DNA of 64,000 nucleotides from JANPIX01 sp031425195. Lineage in GTDB: Bacteria; Pseudomonadota; Alphaproteobacteria; Rhodobacterales; Rhodobacteraceae. This document shows, one piece after another, positions 52,918 through 60,035 of this stretch (its first letter is position 1; each line of letters opens with the position of its first letter). Below the pieces are notes generated by a model. The model was given only the letters and a program-made list of their open reading frames with translations, did no database searches and had not been told where the DNA came from. Where the stretch lies: NCBI GenBank assembly GCA_031425195.1, contig JANPIX010000006.1, positions 83,231 to 147,230 on the forward strand, given 5' to 3'. The translations under genes and the position numbers were made by a program.

Positions 52918-53160
52918 TCATTCAGTTGCAACGATCAATTTTGCTGTCGATCCAACACACTCGGCGCCTCTGCGCTCTAGCTCAGTATATATGGCGCGTT
53001 GTTCCGACGGCAAAGTTAGGTATTCGTCAGAATCCAGTATTCGGCACAGATAGCCAGTCGGCATACCTTCAGTGGTCTGCGTGTTTACTGGTCCGGTGCA
53101 GCCGGTGGTCAGCGAATTCATTAAGATGGCTCCAGTTATCAGCGCTAACTTTCGAAACAT
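52918..53160 (-). CDS. Small lipoprotein in the rpmD-rplO insertion
   Basis: An 80-residue protein, not recognised. The signal ends in a lipobox-like 'SLTTGC' (Cys21), so it is likely an outer- or inner-membrane lipoprotein. The mature part contains 'TGYLCRILDSDEYLTLPSEQ' near 35-54 and 'YTELERRGAECV' near 58-69, with a Cys pair. AGGGA lies about 10 bases before the ATG. Local base composition is visibly more AT-rich than the flanking ribosomal genes, which suggests later acquisition (inference). Confidence 0.65.
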   Translation of the reverse strand: MFRKLALITGAILMNSLTTGCTGPVNTQTTEGMPTGYLCRILDSDEYLTLPSEQRAIYTELERRGAECVGSTAKLIVATE

Positions 53161-53365
53161 GAAGTGGAATTCCCTTGGTTAAGTGCGCCCGGTCTGTGTG
53201 CGAACATTGCGCTGTTAACGACAAGTGTTTGGCAGAAGTTGGGCATGCCAAACACCCTGCTGAGTTTAGTTTGCGTGAGCCGCGCGATTACCCGCGATAA
53301 ACGCCAAATGCTCCCGCCTCCAGTGTCCAAACTCATGACGTTGCGGCAGAGCGGACAGGCCAATC

Positions 53366-53391
53366 GGAACATTCGCCAGCCGGATCAGGTT
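53366..53391 (+). promoter_or_regulatory. Candidate ECF (EcfG-like) promoter of the repeat-protein gene
   Basis: GGAAC (53366-53370), 17 bases, GGTT (53388-53391), one mismatch from GGAAC-N17-CGTT. The expected start is about 48 bases before the ATG at 53446. Confidence 0.4.
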
Positions 53392-53445
53392 TGTCACACT
53401 CTGGAAGCGACGGGCAATCCGGTCGCAAACTCGATGGAGGACAAC

Positions 53446-53661
53446 ATGGCCAGTAACAATCAATCCGGTCAGGGTCAGGGCCAAGTCAAAGACCCGAAGA
53501 ATGACCAGCGTCTGAAGGAGAATGACGGCGGCCAGCAAGGCCAAGGTCAGGTCAAAGACCCCAAGAACGACGGTCGTCTGAAGCAAAACGACGGTGGCCA
53601 GCAGGGTCAGGGTCAGGTGCGCGATCCGGAAAATGACGGTCGCTTGAAAGACAACCGTTAA
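53446..53661 (+). CDS. 71-residue hydrophilic repeat protein in the rpmD-rplO insertion
   Basis: A 71-residue protein, not recognised. After 'MASNNQSG' it consists of two full 22-residue repeats (residues 9-30, 31-52) and a 19-residue third (53-71), each with the core 'QGQGQVKDPKND' followed by 'GRLK'. It has no hydrophobic core, cysteine or tryptophan, so it is probably disordered, like hydrophilin or stress-protectant proteins. ATG 53446 follows GGAGG at 5 bases; ATG 53434 is in frame. It runs against the ribosomal cluster, ends at a strong terminator and may have a stress promoter. Confidence 0.7.
   Translation: MASNNQSGQGQGQVKDPKNDQRLKENDGGQQGQGQVKDPKNDGRLKQNDGGQQGQGQVRDPENDGRLKDNR
53470..53658 (+). 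repeat. Three tandem 66-base coding repeats
   Basis: Units at 53470-53535, 53536-53601 and 53602-53658 (last one truncated by 9 bases). Variation between units is largely at third codon positions with few amino-acid changes (K/R, K/E, Q/G), indicating selection on the protein sequence rather than a fresh duplication. Confidence 0.85.
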
Positions 53662-53699
53662 TCAGCCAGGGACAATTCAACACTGTCCTGAATGCCGAA

Positions 53700-53725
53700 C
53701 GCCCCGCCAATCACTTGGCGGGGCG
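53700..53725. terminator. Strong hairpin between rpmD and the repeat-protein gene
   Basis: Perfect 11-bp stem CGCCCCGCCAA (53700-53710) / TTGGCGGGGCG (53715-53725), loop TCAC. It lies between the convergent stops of rpmD and the repeat-protein gene and likely ends transcription from both sides, though T-tracts are poor. Confidence 0.75.
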
Positions 53726-53748
53726 TCCTGCTTTGTGTGACGCAGGGT

Positions 53749-53943
53749 TCAGCCGCGTTCTTCGATGATATGCACGAGGTGGCTGATCTTGTTTACCATG
53801 CCGCGGATGGAAGGTGTGTCTTCCAGTTCGCGGGTCCGGTTCATCTTGTTCAAGCCAAGGCCCTTCAGCGTTGCCGTCTGAATGGCCGGGCGCCGTGCCG
53901 CAGAGGCGATCTGCTTGACGACGATGGTTTTCTTGTCAGCCAT
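53749..53943 (-). CDS. rpmD: 50S ribosomal protein L30
   Basis: A 64-residue L30: 'KKTIVVKQIASAARRPAIQT' near residues 4-23, 'LKGLGLNKMNRTRELED' near 26 and 'GMVNKISHLVHII' near 48. ATG 53943 lies 2 bases after the rpsE stop. It is the last gene before the insertion. Confidence 0.96.
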   Translation of the reverse strand: MADKKTIVVKQIASAARRPAIQTATLKGLGLNKMNRTRELEDTPSIRGMVNKISHLVHIIEERG

Positions 53944-53945
53944 GA

Positions 53946-54515
53946 TCAAGCCTCCACTGTTTCAGCTTCGGGCTTTTTCAGGATCTCGGCCACCTTCTTG
54001 CCGCGGCGGGCCGCGATCTGACGGGGGCTGGTTTCCTGCTTCAGGCCATCAATGGTCGCGCGAACCATGTTGTAGGGGTTGGACGACCCGATGGATTTCG
54101 CCACCACGTCCTGCAGCCCCAACATTTCGAACACGGCGCGCATCGGACCACCGGCAATGATCCCGGTCCCAGCAACGGCAGTGCGCATCACGACTTTGCC
54201 CGCACCGTGGCGGCCTTCCATGTCGTGGTGCAGCGTGCGGGCGTCTTTCAACGGCACGCGGATCATCTGGCGCTTGGCCTGTTCGGTGGCCTTGCGGATC
54301 GCTTCGGGCACCTCTTTGGCTTTGCCTTTGCCGAACCCCACACGACCGCGTTGATCGCCAACAACCACAAGTGCCGCAAACCCAAAGCGTTTACCGCCTT
54401 TTACGGTTTTCGACACCCGGTTGATCGCGACCAGACGGTCTGCGAATTCCGGTGTTTCCTCACGCGGGGCGCGGTCATTGCCACGGCCTTCGCGACGGTT
54501 TTCACGTTCTGCCAT
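53946..54515 (-). CDS. rpsE: 30S ribosomal protein S5
   Basis: A 189-residue S5. A charged N-terminal extension ('MAERENRREGRGNDRAPREE') precedes the double-stranded RNA-binding domain with 'RVSKTVKGGKRFGFAALVVV' near 34-53 and 'VGFGKGKAKEVPEAIRKATE' near 58-77. The C-terminal 'NMVRATIDGLKQE' is typical. Confidence 0.97.
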   Translation of the reverse strand: MAERENRREGRGNDRAPREETPEFADRLVAINRVSKTVKGGKRFGFAALVVVGDQRGRVGFGKGKAKEVPEAIRKATEQAKRQMIRVPLKDARTLHHDMEGRHGAGKVVMRTAVAGTGIIAGGPMRAVFEMLGLQDVVAKSIGSSNPYNMVRATIDGLKQETSPRQIAARRGKKVAEILKKPEAETVEA

Positions 54516-54527
54516 CTGTCAAACTCC

Positions 54528-54887
54528 TCAGAACTTCAGGCCGCCTTCACGGGCAGCATCGGCCAAAGCCTTGATCTTCCCGTGAAAGAGGAAACCGCCA
54601 CGGTCGAAGTAGCATTCTTCGACCCCGGCCTTTTTTGCCCGCTCGGCAATCGCGGCACCAATTTTGGTGGCCGCTTCGACATTGTTCTTGCCAACCAGCC
54701 CGAACCCTTTTTCCAGGGTCGAAGCCGCGGCAATCGTCACGCCATTCACATCGTCGATCAGTTGAACGCTGATGTTCTTGGAGGAACGGTGCACCGACAG
54801 GCGCGCACGCCCGGCCGACATCGCCTTTATTTTGTTCCGAACGCGCAGGCGGCGCTTGAGGAACAGATCTCTCTTTGTGTTCGCCAT
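54528..54887 (-). CDS. rplR: 50S ribosomal protein L18
   Basis: A 119-residue L18 that binds 5S rRNA: 'RRLRVRNKIKAMSAGRARLS' near residues 12-31, 'VHRSSKNISVQLIDD' near 32 and the C-terminal 'DRGGFLFHGKIKALADAARE' near 95-114. Typical length, 11 bases after rplF. Confidence 0.97.
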   Translation of the reverse strand: MANTKRDLFLKRRLRVRNKIKAMSAGRARLSVHRSSKNISVQLIDDVNGVTIAAASTLEKGFGLVGKNNVEAATKIGAAIAERAKKAGVEECYFDRGGFLFHGKIKALADAAREGGLKF

Positions 54888-54898
54888 GATTGCGCCCC

Positions 54899-55432
54899 TT
54901 ACTTCTTCTTGCCTTCTTTGCGGAACACGAACTCATCCTTGTAACGGATGCCCTTGCCCTTGTAGGGCTCTGGCTTTTTCCATTCACGGATGTTCGCGGC
55001 GACCTGACCAACGAGTTGCTGATCAATGCCTTCCACAATGATTTCTGTCTGCTTCGGAGCGCTGACCGTCACGCCGGCCGGCACCTCGAAATTCACTTCG
55101 TGGCTATAGCCAAGCGACAGCTTCAGAATGTTGCCGGACATCGCGGCGCGGTAACCCACGCCTTGAATTTCCAGATCTTTCCGAAAGCCCTTGGTCACAC
55201 CAACGACCAGATTGTCGATCTGGCTGCGAACCATGCCCCACTGCTGACGCGCCCGTTTGGACGTGCCACGAGGTGTTACTTTCACAGCACCATCTTCCAT
55301 GGTCAGCGTCACGTCGTCAGTCGCGTGGAAGCTGCGGGTGCCTTTCGGCCCTTTCACTTCGACCGACTGGCCGCTGATGTTCGCCGACACGCCTGATGGC
55401 AGGGCGACGGGTTTTTTGCCGATACGAGACAT
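54899..55432 (-). CDS. rplF: 50S ribosomal protein L6
   Basis: A 177-residue L6: 'MSRIGKKPVALPSGVSANIS' at the start, 'GTSKRARQQWGMVRSQIDNL' near 56-75 and the C-terminal 'EPYKGKGIRYKDEFVFRKEG', the conserved sarcin-ricin-loop contact region. Confidence 0.98.
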   Translation of the reverse strand: MSRIGKKPVALPSGVSANISGQSVEVKGPKGTRSFHATDDVTLTMEDGAVKVTPRGTSKRARQQWGMVRSQIDNLVVGVTKGFRKDLEIQGVGYRAAMSGNILKLSLGYSHEVNFEVPAGVTVSAPKQTEIIVEGIDQQLVGQVAANIREWKKPEPYKGKGIRYKDEFVFRKEGKKK

Positions 55433-55443
55433 CCCATCCCCCC

Positions 55444-55842
55444 TTAGAATACGGTGCAGAGCACTTCGCCGCCAACATTGGCGGACCGTGCGGCTGCATC
55501 GGACATGACACCCTTGGGTGTCGACACGATTGAAACGCCAAGGCCATTACGGACCGAAGGAATATCCTTCACGCCCATGTAAACCCGGCGACCCGGCTTG
55601 GACACACGCTTCAGATCACGGATGACCGGCGTGCCTTCGAAGTATTTCAGGCTGATCGTCAGTTCGCCCTGACCGTTGTCAGAGTCGGACTTTTCATAGC
55701 CGCGGATGTAGCCTTCCGAAACCAGCACATCCAGCACCCAGGCGCGCAGCTTGGAAGCAGGCGTGGAGACGGTGGATTTGCCGCGCATCTGCGCGTTGCG
55801 GATGCGTGTCAGCATATCGCCAAGAGGATCGTTCATCATCAT
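55444..55842 (-). CDS. rpsH: 30S ribosomal protein S8
   Basis: A 132-residue S8: 'NDPLGDMLTRIRNAQMRGKS' near residues 4-23, 'SKPGRRVYMGVKDIPSVRNG' near 81-100 and the C-terminal 'GGEVLCTVF'. Three consecutive ATGs open the frame (55842, 55839, 55836); the first lies 8 bases after AGGGGG and is used here, while 55836 would match many homologues. Confidence 0.96.
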   Translation of the reverse strand: MMMNDPLGDMLTRIRNAQMRGKSTVSTPASKLRAWVLDVLVSEGYIRGYEKSDSDNGQGELTISLKYFEGTPVIRDLKRVSKPGRRVYMGVKDIPSVRNGLGVSIVSTPKGVMSDAAARSANVGGEVLCTVF

Positions 55843-55855
55843 GGTGTGCGCCCCC

Positions 55856-56161
55856 TTACCAGCTGGATTTCACCATGCCGGGGATCTGGCCAAACGAAGC
55901 CAGGTCCCGAAGCATGATGCGTGAGAGTTTCAGTTTGCGATAATACGCGTGCGGACGGCCCGTCAGCTGGCAACGGTTGTGCATCCGGGAAGCCGCAGAA
56001 TTGCGCGGCAGGCCCGAAAGCTTCAACTGGGCCTTGAACCGCTGGTCCATCGGCAGTTCCTGGTTGTAGACAACCGTCTTGAGCGCGGCGCGTTTGGCGG
56101 CAAACACCTTGACAAGGTGTGCGCGCTTCAGCTCGCGTTCGATCATGGATTTTTTAGCCAT
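55856..56161 (-). CDS. rpsN: 30S ribosomal protein S14
   Basis: A 101-residue long-form S14 without the zinc CxxC pairs: 'MAKKSMIERELKRAHLVKVF' at the start, 'LSGLPRNSAASRMHNRCQLT' near 48-67 and 'LRDLASFGQIPGMVKSSW' at the end. Confidence 0.97.
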   Translation of the reverse strand: MAKKSMIERELKRAHLVKVFAAKRAALKTVVYNQELPMDQRFKAQLKLSGLPRNSAASRMHNRCQLTGRPHAYYRKLKLSRIMLRDLASFGQIPGMVKSSW

Positions 56162-56179
56162 ATCCTGTTCCTTCCGCGA

Positions 56180-56740
56180 TCAGCTTGTGAAGGGCATGTT
56201 GAATTGCTTCAACAGCGCCTTGGCTTCCGCGTCGGTGTTCGCGGTGGTGCAGATGATGATGTCCATGCCCAGCGTATCGTCGATCTTGTCGAACTCGATT
56301 TCCGGGAACACGATCTGTTCTTTCAGGCCCATGGCATAGTTGCCACGACCATCAAACGACGTCGGCTTCAGACCGCGGAAGTCGCGCACGCGCGGCAGGG
56401 CGATGTTCACCAGACGGTCAAGGAATTCATACATCCGGTCGCCGCGCAGCGTGACTTTGCAGCCAAGCGGCATTTCTTCCCGGACGCGGAACCCTGCAAT
56501 CGACTTTTTCGCGTGGGTCACGACGGCCTTCTGGCCGGCGATGAGCGTCAGTTGCTCGGCTGCCGTTTTCACCTTCTTGGTGTCCTTGACAGCTTCGCCA
56601 ACGCCCATGTTGATCACGATCTTGTCCAGACGCGGGATCTGCATGTCGTTCTTGTAGCTGAATTCTTCTTTCAGCGCAGGGCGCACGGTGTCCTTGTAAA
56701 AGGCCTTCAGGCGCGGAGCATAGGCTGCGTTGTCCAACAT
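56180..56740 (-). CDS. rplE: 50S ribosomal protein L5
   Basis: A 186-residue L5, which binds 5S rRNA and bridges to S13: 'PRLDKIVINMGVGEA' near residue 35, 'KKSIAGFRVREEMPLGCKVT' near 78-97 and 'RDFRGLKPTSFDGRGNYAMG' near 119-138. Start and rplX stop share one base. Confidence 0.97.
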   Translation of the reverse strand: MLDNAAYAPRLKAFYKDTVRPALKEEFSYKNDMQIPRLDKIVINMGVGEAVKDTKKVKTAAEQLTLIAGQKAVVTHAKKSIAGFRVREEMPLGCKVTLRGDRMYEFLDRLVNIALPRVRDFRGLKPTSFDGRGNYAMGLKEQIVFPEIEFDKIDDTLGMDIIICTTANTDAEAKALLKQFNMPFTS

Positions 56741-57045
56741 CAGATCGCCTCCCCGGTTGTCTTGGCAAAGCGAATTTTGGTGTCGCCTTCCATGCGGAAC
56801 CCGACACGTGTCGGCTTGCCGTTCTTGTCAAGGATGGCAAGGTTCGACAGATCCATCGGCATCGCCTTGGGGATCCGGCCGCCCTGCGACGAAGCGGATT
56901 GCTTGGTGTGACGAATGGCGATGTTCACGCCATCGACAACGGCCTTGTTGGCGGTCGGGTTCACGGACGAAATCTCGCCCTGCTTGCCTTTGTCCTTGCC
57001 GGCAAGAACGATGACCTTGTCACCCTTTTTCAGCTTGGCAGCCAT
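56740..57045 (-). CDS. rplX: 50S ribosomal protein L24
   Basis: A 101-residue L24, an early assembly initiator: 'KLKKGDKVIVLAGKDKGKQG' near residues 4-23 (KOW motif), 'GVNIAIRHTKQSASSQGG' near 39 and 'DKNGKPTRVGFRMEG' near 74. Single-base overlaps with rplN and rplE. Confidence 0.97.
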   Translation of the reverse strand: MAAKLKKGDKVIVLAGKDKGKQGEISSVNPTANKAVVDGVNIAIRHTKQSASSQGGRIPKAMPMDLSNLAILDKNGKPTRVGFRMEGDTKIRFAKTTGEAI

Positions 57046-57413
57046 TACAGCACCTCCGGAGCCAAAGAGATGATTTTCATGAAGTTCTTGGCGCGGAGTT
57101 CGCGCACGACCGGCCCGAAGATACGCGTGCCGACGGGTTCACCCTGGTTGTTCAGGATGACAGCGGCGTTGCGGTCAAAGCGGATGGTTGTGCCGTCTTC
57201 GCGGCGAACTTCCTTGGCGGTGCGAACGACAACGGCCTTGCGGACGTCACCTTTCTTCACGCGACCGCGCGGAATGGCCTCCTTCACCGACACCACGATG
57301 ATGTCGCCAACGGACGCATAGCGGCGGTGTGAACCGCCCAGAACCTTGATGCACTGAACTCGGCGTGCGCCTGAGTTGTCAGCAACATCCAGATTGGTCT
57401 GCATCTGGATCAT
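57045..57413 (-). CDS. rplN: 50S ribosomal protein L14
   Basis: A 122-residue L14: 'MIQMQTNLDVADNSGARRVQ' at the start, 'GDIIVVSVKEAIPRGRVKKG' near 36-55 and 'RFDRNAAVILNNQGEPVGTR' near 78-97. A 59-base gap separates it from rpsQ. Confidence 0.98.
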   Translation of the reverse strand: MIQMQTNLDVADNSGARRVQCIKVLGGSHRRYASVGDIIVVSVKEAIPRGRVKKGDVRKAVVVRTAKEVRREDGTTIRFDRNAAVILNNQGEPVGTRIFGPVVRELRAKNFMKIISLAPEVL

Positions 57414-57472
57414 AGTAATCTCCGACCTTTGGGCACGTGGCCCAGGGTTTCGCTATAGGCAGACAGCCGTGA

Positions 57473-57712
57473 TCAAGCCGAAGCTTCGGTCACGACAGTC
57501 CATGTCTTGGTTTTCGAAATCGGTGCGCATTCCTGAATGCGGACGCTGTCACCGACCTTGAACTGGTTCAGCGCATCATGTGCGCGGTATTTCTTGGACT
57601 TCCGCACAGTCTTTTGCAGCAGCGGGTGCTTGAAGCGGCGTTCGACCAGAACAGTGATCGTCTGCTCGTTCTTGTCCGAGGTCACGGTGCCTTGCAGGAT
57701 ACGTTTGGGCAT
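57473..57712 (-). CDS. rpsQ: 30S ribosomal protein S17
   Basis: A 79-residue S17 with the OB-fold core: 'MPKRILQGTVTSDKNEQTIT' at the start, 'VLVERRFKHPLLQKTVRKSK' near 21-40, 'AHDALNQFKVGDSVRIQECA' near 44-63. Lies 10 bases after rpmC. Confidence 0.97.
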   Translation of the reverse strand: MPKRILQGTVTSDKNEQTITVLVERRFKHPLLQKTVRKSKKYRAHDALNQFKVGDSVRIQECAPISKTKTWTVVTEASA

Positions 57713-57722
57713 CTGTCGTTCC

Positions 57723-57926
57723 TCAGTTCGCTGCCGCAGCAGCGGCTTTCTGGTTCAGGATGGTTTTGACCCGGGCCGCATCGCGACGCACAGCGCGCAT
57801 CCGCGCGGTGTTCTCAAGTTGGCCTGTCGCCTGCTGAAAGCGCAGGTTGAAAGCCTCTTTCTTCAACGCAACCAGGCTTTCGCGCAGCTGGTCCGGCGTC
57901 TTGGTCATCAGTTCCGTGGCGTTCAT
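57723..57926 (-). CDS. rpmC: 50S ribosomal protein L29
   Basis: A 67-residue helical L29 of the tunnel exit: 'TPDQLRESLVALKKEAFNLR' near residues 10-29, 'QQATGQLENTARMRAVRRDA' near 31-50, with the tail 'NQKAAAAAAN'. It begins a new transcript: a promoter lies about 110 bases upstream, after the oxygenase gene. Confidence 0.96.
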   Translation of the reverse strand: MNATELMTKTPDQLRESLVALKKEAFNLRFQQATGQLENTARMRAVRRDAARVKTILNQKAAAAAAN

Positions 57927-58038
57927 GCGCCTTTTCCTTTTTCAATCACCAGACGGCCCCAGTGGTGAGGGTTACCGTGAACCTGGTGGATCAATGATAA
58001 ACCATCGAATCCGGTCACCCGGAATCGCTGGATGTTGC

Positions 58039-58067
58039 CGTATAGGGGAAGGGGTATCGCGAGGCAA
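58039..58067 (-). promoter_or_regulatory. Candidate promoter of rpmC-rpsQ-rplN-...
   Basis: Minus strand: TTGCCT (58062-58067), 17-base spacer ending CCTTCCCC, TATACG (58039-58044). The layout matches the candidate rplO promoter. The roughly 105-base leader contains two small stems (TCCGG-GTGA-CCGGA; TCACCA...TGGTGA just before the Shine-Dalgarno), possibly for autoregulation. Confidence 0.65.
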
Positions 58068-58185
58068 GGGGGTATGTGGGGGTATCGCCACACATCACTA
58101 TCATACAGTTTTCAGCTCGCGGGAAAGCCGAGCGACCAGGATTATAAATCCCGGCGACTGTGAAATAGACCGCCGCAGCGACCCC

Positions 58186-58809
58186 TCATCCCCAATTAAA
58201 GTTGAAACTCACCGATATCCGCTCTTCCTCGGCCATGTTCATAGGGACTTCGTGGCGCAGCCAGCTTTCCCACAGCAGAACATCGCCAACCTTCGGTTTT
58301 ACATAGACAAATCGGCGCATCGTGTCGGTCACGTCCTTGCGGAGCAGGGGGGCGTTCATCATCATTGGCAGGCGCGGGTCTTCCAGTTTCAGGGCGCTCG
58401 TCCCTTCGGGCATGGCAACATAGGTCGTGCCCGAAATCACCGAGTGCGGGTGGATGTGGCTGGCGTGGGTGCCACCCTGCGGAAGGATGTTGATCCACAG
58501 GCTGTCACATTTCAGCTTTTTCCCCTGCAGATCAAAGCCAAGCTCCGTCGAGAATGCCGCCACATGCCGGTCAAGTGCTTTTTGCAGGTCACCGAACAGC
58601 GGAAAACGCCACGGCAGATCGGTGAGCGAGGCATAGCTGGTGTAGCCGGGATAATCGTTATCTTCACACCATTGCTGGCCCGCCTGGTCATCGTCGGCGA
58701 TGGAAGAACAGGTGCGGTGCAGTTCAGCGTAGTCAACGGGTTGCTTGCCAAGATCGTTCAGCGCCGCCCGGTAAAGATGCGTCACGAACAGGGGGGTGAT
58801 GTCAGCCAT
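58186..58809 (-). CDS. 2OG-Fe(II) oxygenase family protein (TIGR02466-like) in the S10 cluster
   Basis: A 207-residue protein matching the TIGR02466/2OG-Fe(II) dioxygenase family. Near residues 117-125 is 'HASHIHPHSVISGTTYV', holding the first iron ligands (HxH/P type); the distal His is in 'WLRHEVPMN' near 185 and the 2OG-binding Arg in 'EEERISVSFNF' near 196. It is soluble. Its place directly after rplP is suggestive, because E. coli YcfD hydroxylates L16; YcfD is a JmjC protein, so homology of function is inference only. It follows a terminator by 27 bases and has AAAGGG before its ATG. Confidence 0.85.
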   Translation of the reverse strand: MADITPLFVTHLYRAALNDLGKQPVDYAELHRTCSSIADDDQAGQQWCEDNDYPGYTSYASLTDLPWRFPLFGDLQKALDRHVAAFSTELGFDLQGKKLKCDSLWINILPQGGTHASHIHPHSVISGTTYVAMPEGTSALKLEDPRLPMMMNAPLLRKDVTDTMRRFVYVKPKVGDVLLWESWLRHEVPMNMAEEERISVSFNFNWG

Positions 58810-58836
58810 GAGGTGCCCTTTCGGGTTGCAAAAGGA

Positions 58837-58864
58837 AAGGCCCCGCCGTTTCCGGCAGGGCCTT
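58837..58864 (-). terminator. Terminator after rplP
   Basis: Minus strand: AAGGCCCTGCCG, loop GAAA, CGGCGGGGCCTT, a 12-bp stem with one T-G pair, followed by TCCTTTTGC. It should strongly reduce read-through into the oxygenase gene. Confidence 0.85.
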
Positions 58865-58897
58865 GATGGGATGGGTGCGCGCGAACACGCACCGGTT

Positions 58898-59311
58898 TTA
58901 CCAGTCTTCGCGCACGACGACGCGGGTGGTGACCGGAAGTTTCATCGCCCCAAGGCGAAGGGCCTCACGCGCGATGACTTCGGTGACGCCGTCGATTTCG
59001 AACATGATCCGGCCAGGTTTCACTTTGGCCGCCCAGTAATCGACCGAGCCCTTGCCTTTACCCATCCGAACTTCGGTGGGTTTGCTGGTCACGGGCAGAT
59101 CCGGGAAAATCCGGATCCAGACGCGGCCCTGGCGTTTCATGTGGCGGGTGATCGCGCGGCGGGCCGCTTCGATCTGCCGTGCGGTCACGCGTTCCGGTTC
59201 AGTTGCCTTGAGCCCGTACGTCCCGAAGTTCAGCAGAAAGCCGCCCTTCGCTTCGCCGTGAATCCGGCCCTTGAACTGCTTGCGGAAAGCGGTGCGTTTT
59301 GGTTGCAGCAT
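58898..59311 (-). CDS. rplP: 50S ribosomal protein L16
   Basis: A 137-residue L16 near the A site and central protuberance: 'MLQPKRTAFRKQFKGRIHGE' at the start, 'RVWIRIFPDLPVTSKPTEVR' near 64-83 and 'MGKGKGSVDYWAAKVKPGRI' near 84-103. The loop containing the position of E. coli Arg81 is conserved ('KPTEVRMGKGKG'), so a hydroxylatable Arg is present. Confidence 0.97.
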   Translation of the reverse strand: MLQPKRTAFRKQFKGRIHGEAKGGFLLNFGTYGLKATEPERVTARQIEAARRAITRHMKRQGRVWIRIFPDLPVTSKPTEVRMGKGKGSVDYWAAKVKPGRIMFEIDGVTEVIAREALRLGAMKLPVTTRVVVREDW

Positions 59312-59324
59312 AACTTACCCCCCC

Positions 59325-60035
59325 TTACGCGCGTTCGCGGCGCGGTGCGCGCGGTGCAGGACCATCCTGAGCTTCGGCCAAACGACGATCATGCGCCTGC
59401 GGATCATGCTCCAGAATCTCGCCTTTGAAGATCCAGACCTTGACCCCGATGATCCCGTAAGGGGTCGTCGCTTCGCAGGTGGCGTAATCGATGTCAGCCC
59501 GCAGCGTGTGCAGCGGAACGCGGCCTTCACGGTACCATTCGGTCCGCGCGATTTCCGCGCCGCCCAGACGGCCCGCGACGTTGACACGAATGCCAAGAGC
59601 GCCGATCCGCATCGCGTTTTGCACGCCTCGCTTCATGGCGCGACGGAACGAAACCCGACGCTCCATCTGCTGGGCGATGCTTTCGGCCACAAGCTGAGCA
59701 TCCATCTCGGGCTTGCGCACTTCGATGATGTTCAGGTGCAGTTCGGACTTCGTGAAAACCGTCAGCTTTTTGCGCAGCGTTTCGATATCCGCGCCTTTCT
59801 TGCCGATGATCACGCCCGGACGGGCCGTGTGAATCGTCACGCGGCACTTCTTGTGCGGACGTTCGATGATCACGCGGCTGACGCCTGCCTGCTTGCATTC
59901 TTCGTGGATGAATTCGCGCATCCGCAAGTCTTCAAGCAGAAGATTGCCATAGTCTTTGCTGTCGGCGAACCAGCGGCTGTCCCAGGTGCGGTTGACCTGA
60001 AGCCGCATCCCGATCGGATTGACCTTCTGACCCAT
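59325..60035 (-). CDS. rpsC: 30S ribosomal protein S3
   Basis: A 236-residue S3 of the mRNA entry site: 'MGQKVNPIGMRLQVNRTWDS' at the start, the KH domain 'RPGVIIGKKGADIETLRKKL' near 65-84 and 'FRRAMKRGVQNAMRIGALGI' near 132-151. The C-terminal tail is charged ('APRAPRRERA'). The frame continues upstream; ATG 60035 overlaps rplV by one base. Confidence 0.97.
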   Translation of the reverse strand: MGQKVNPIGMRLQVNRTWDSRWFADSKDYGNLLLEDLRMREFIHEECKQAGVSRVIIERPHKKCRVTIHTARPGVIIGKKGADIETLRKKLTVFTKSELHLNIIEVRKPEMDAQLVAESIAQQMERRVSFRRAMKRGVQNAMRIGALGIRVNVAGRLGGAEIARTEWYREGRVPLHTLRADIDYATCEATTPYGIIGVKVWIFKGEILEHDPQAHDRRLAEAQDGPAPRAPRRERA

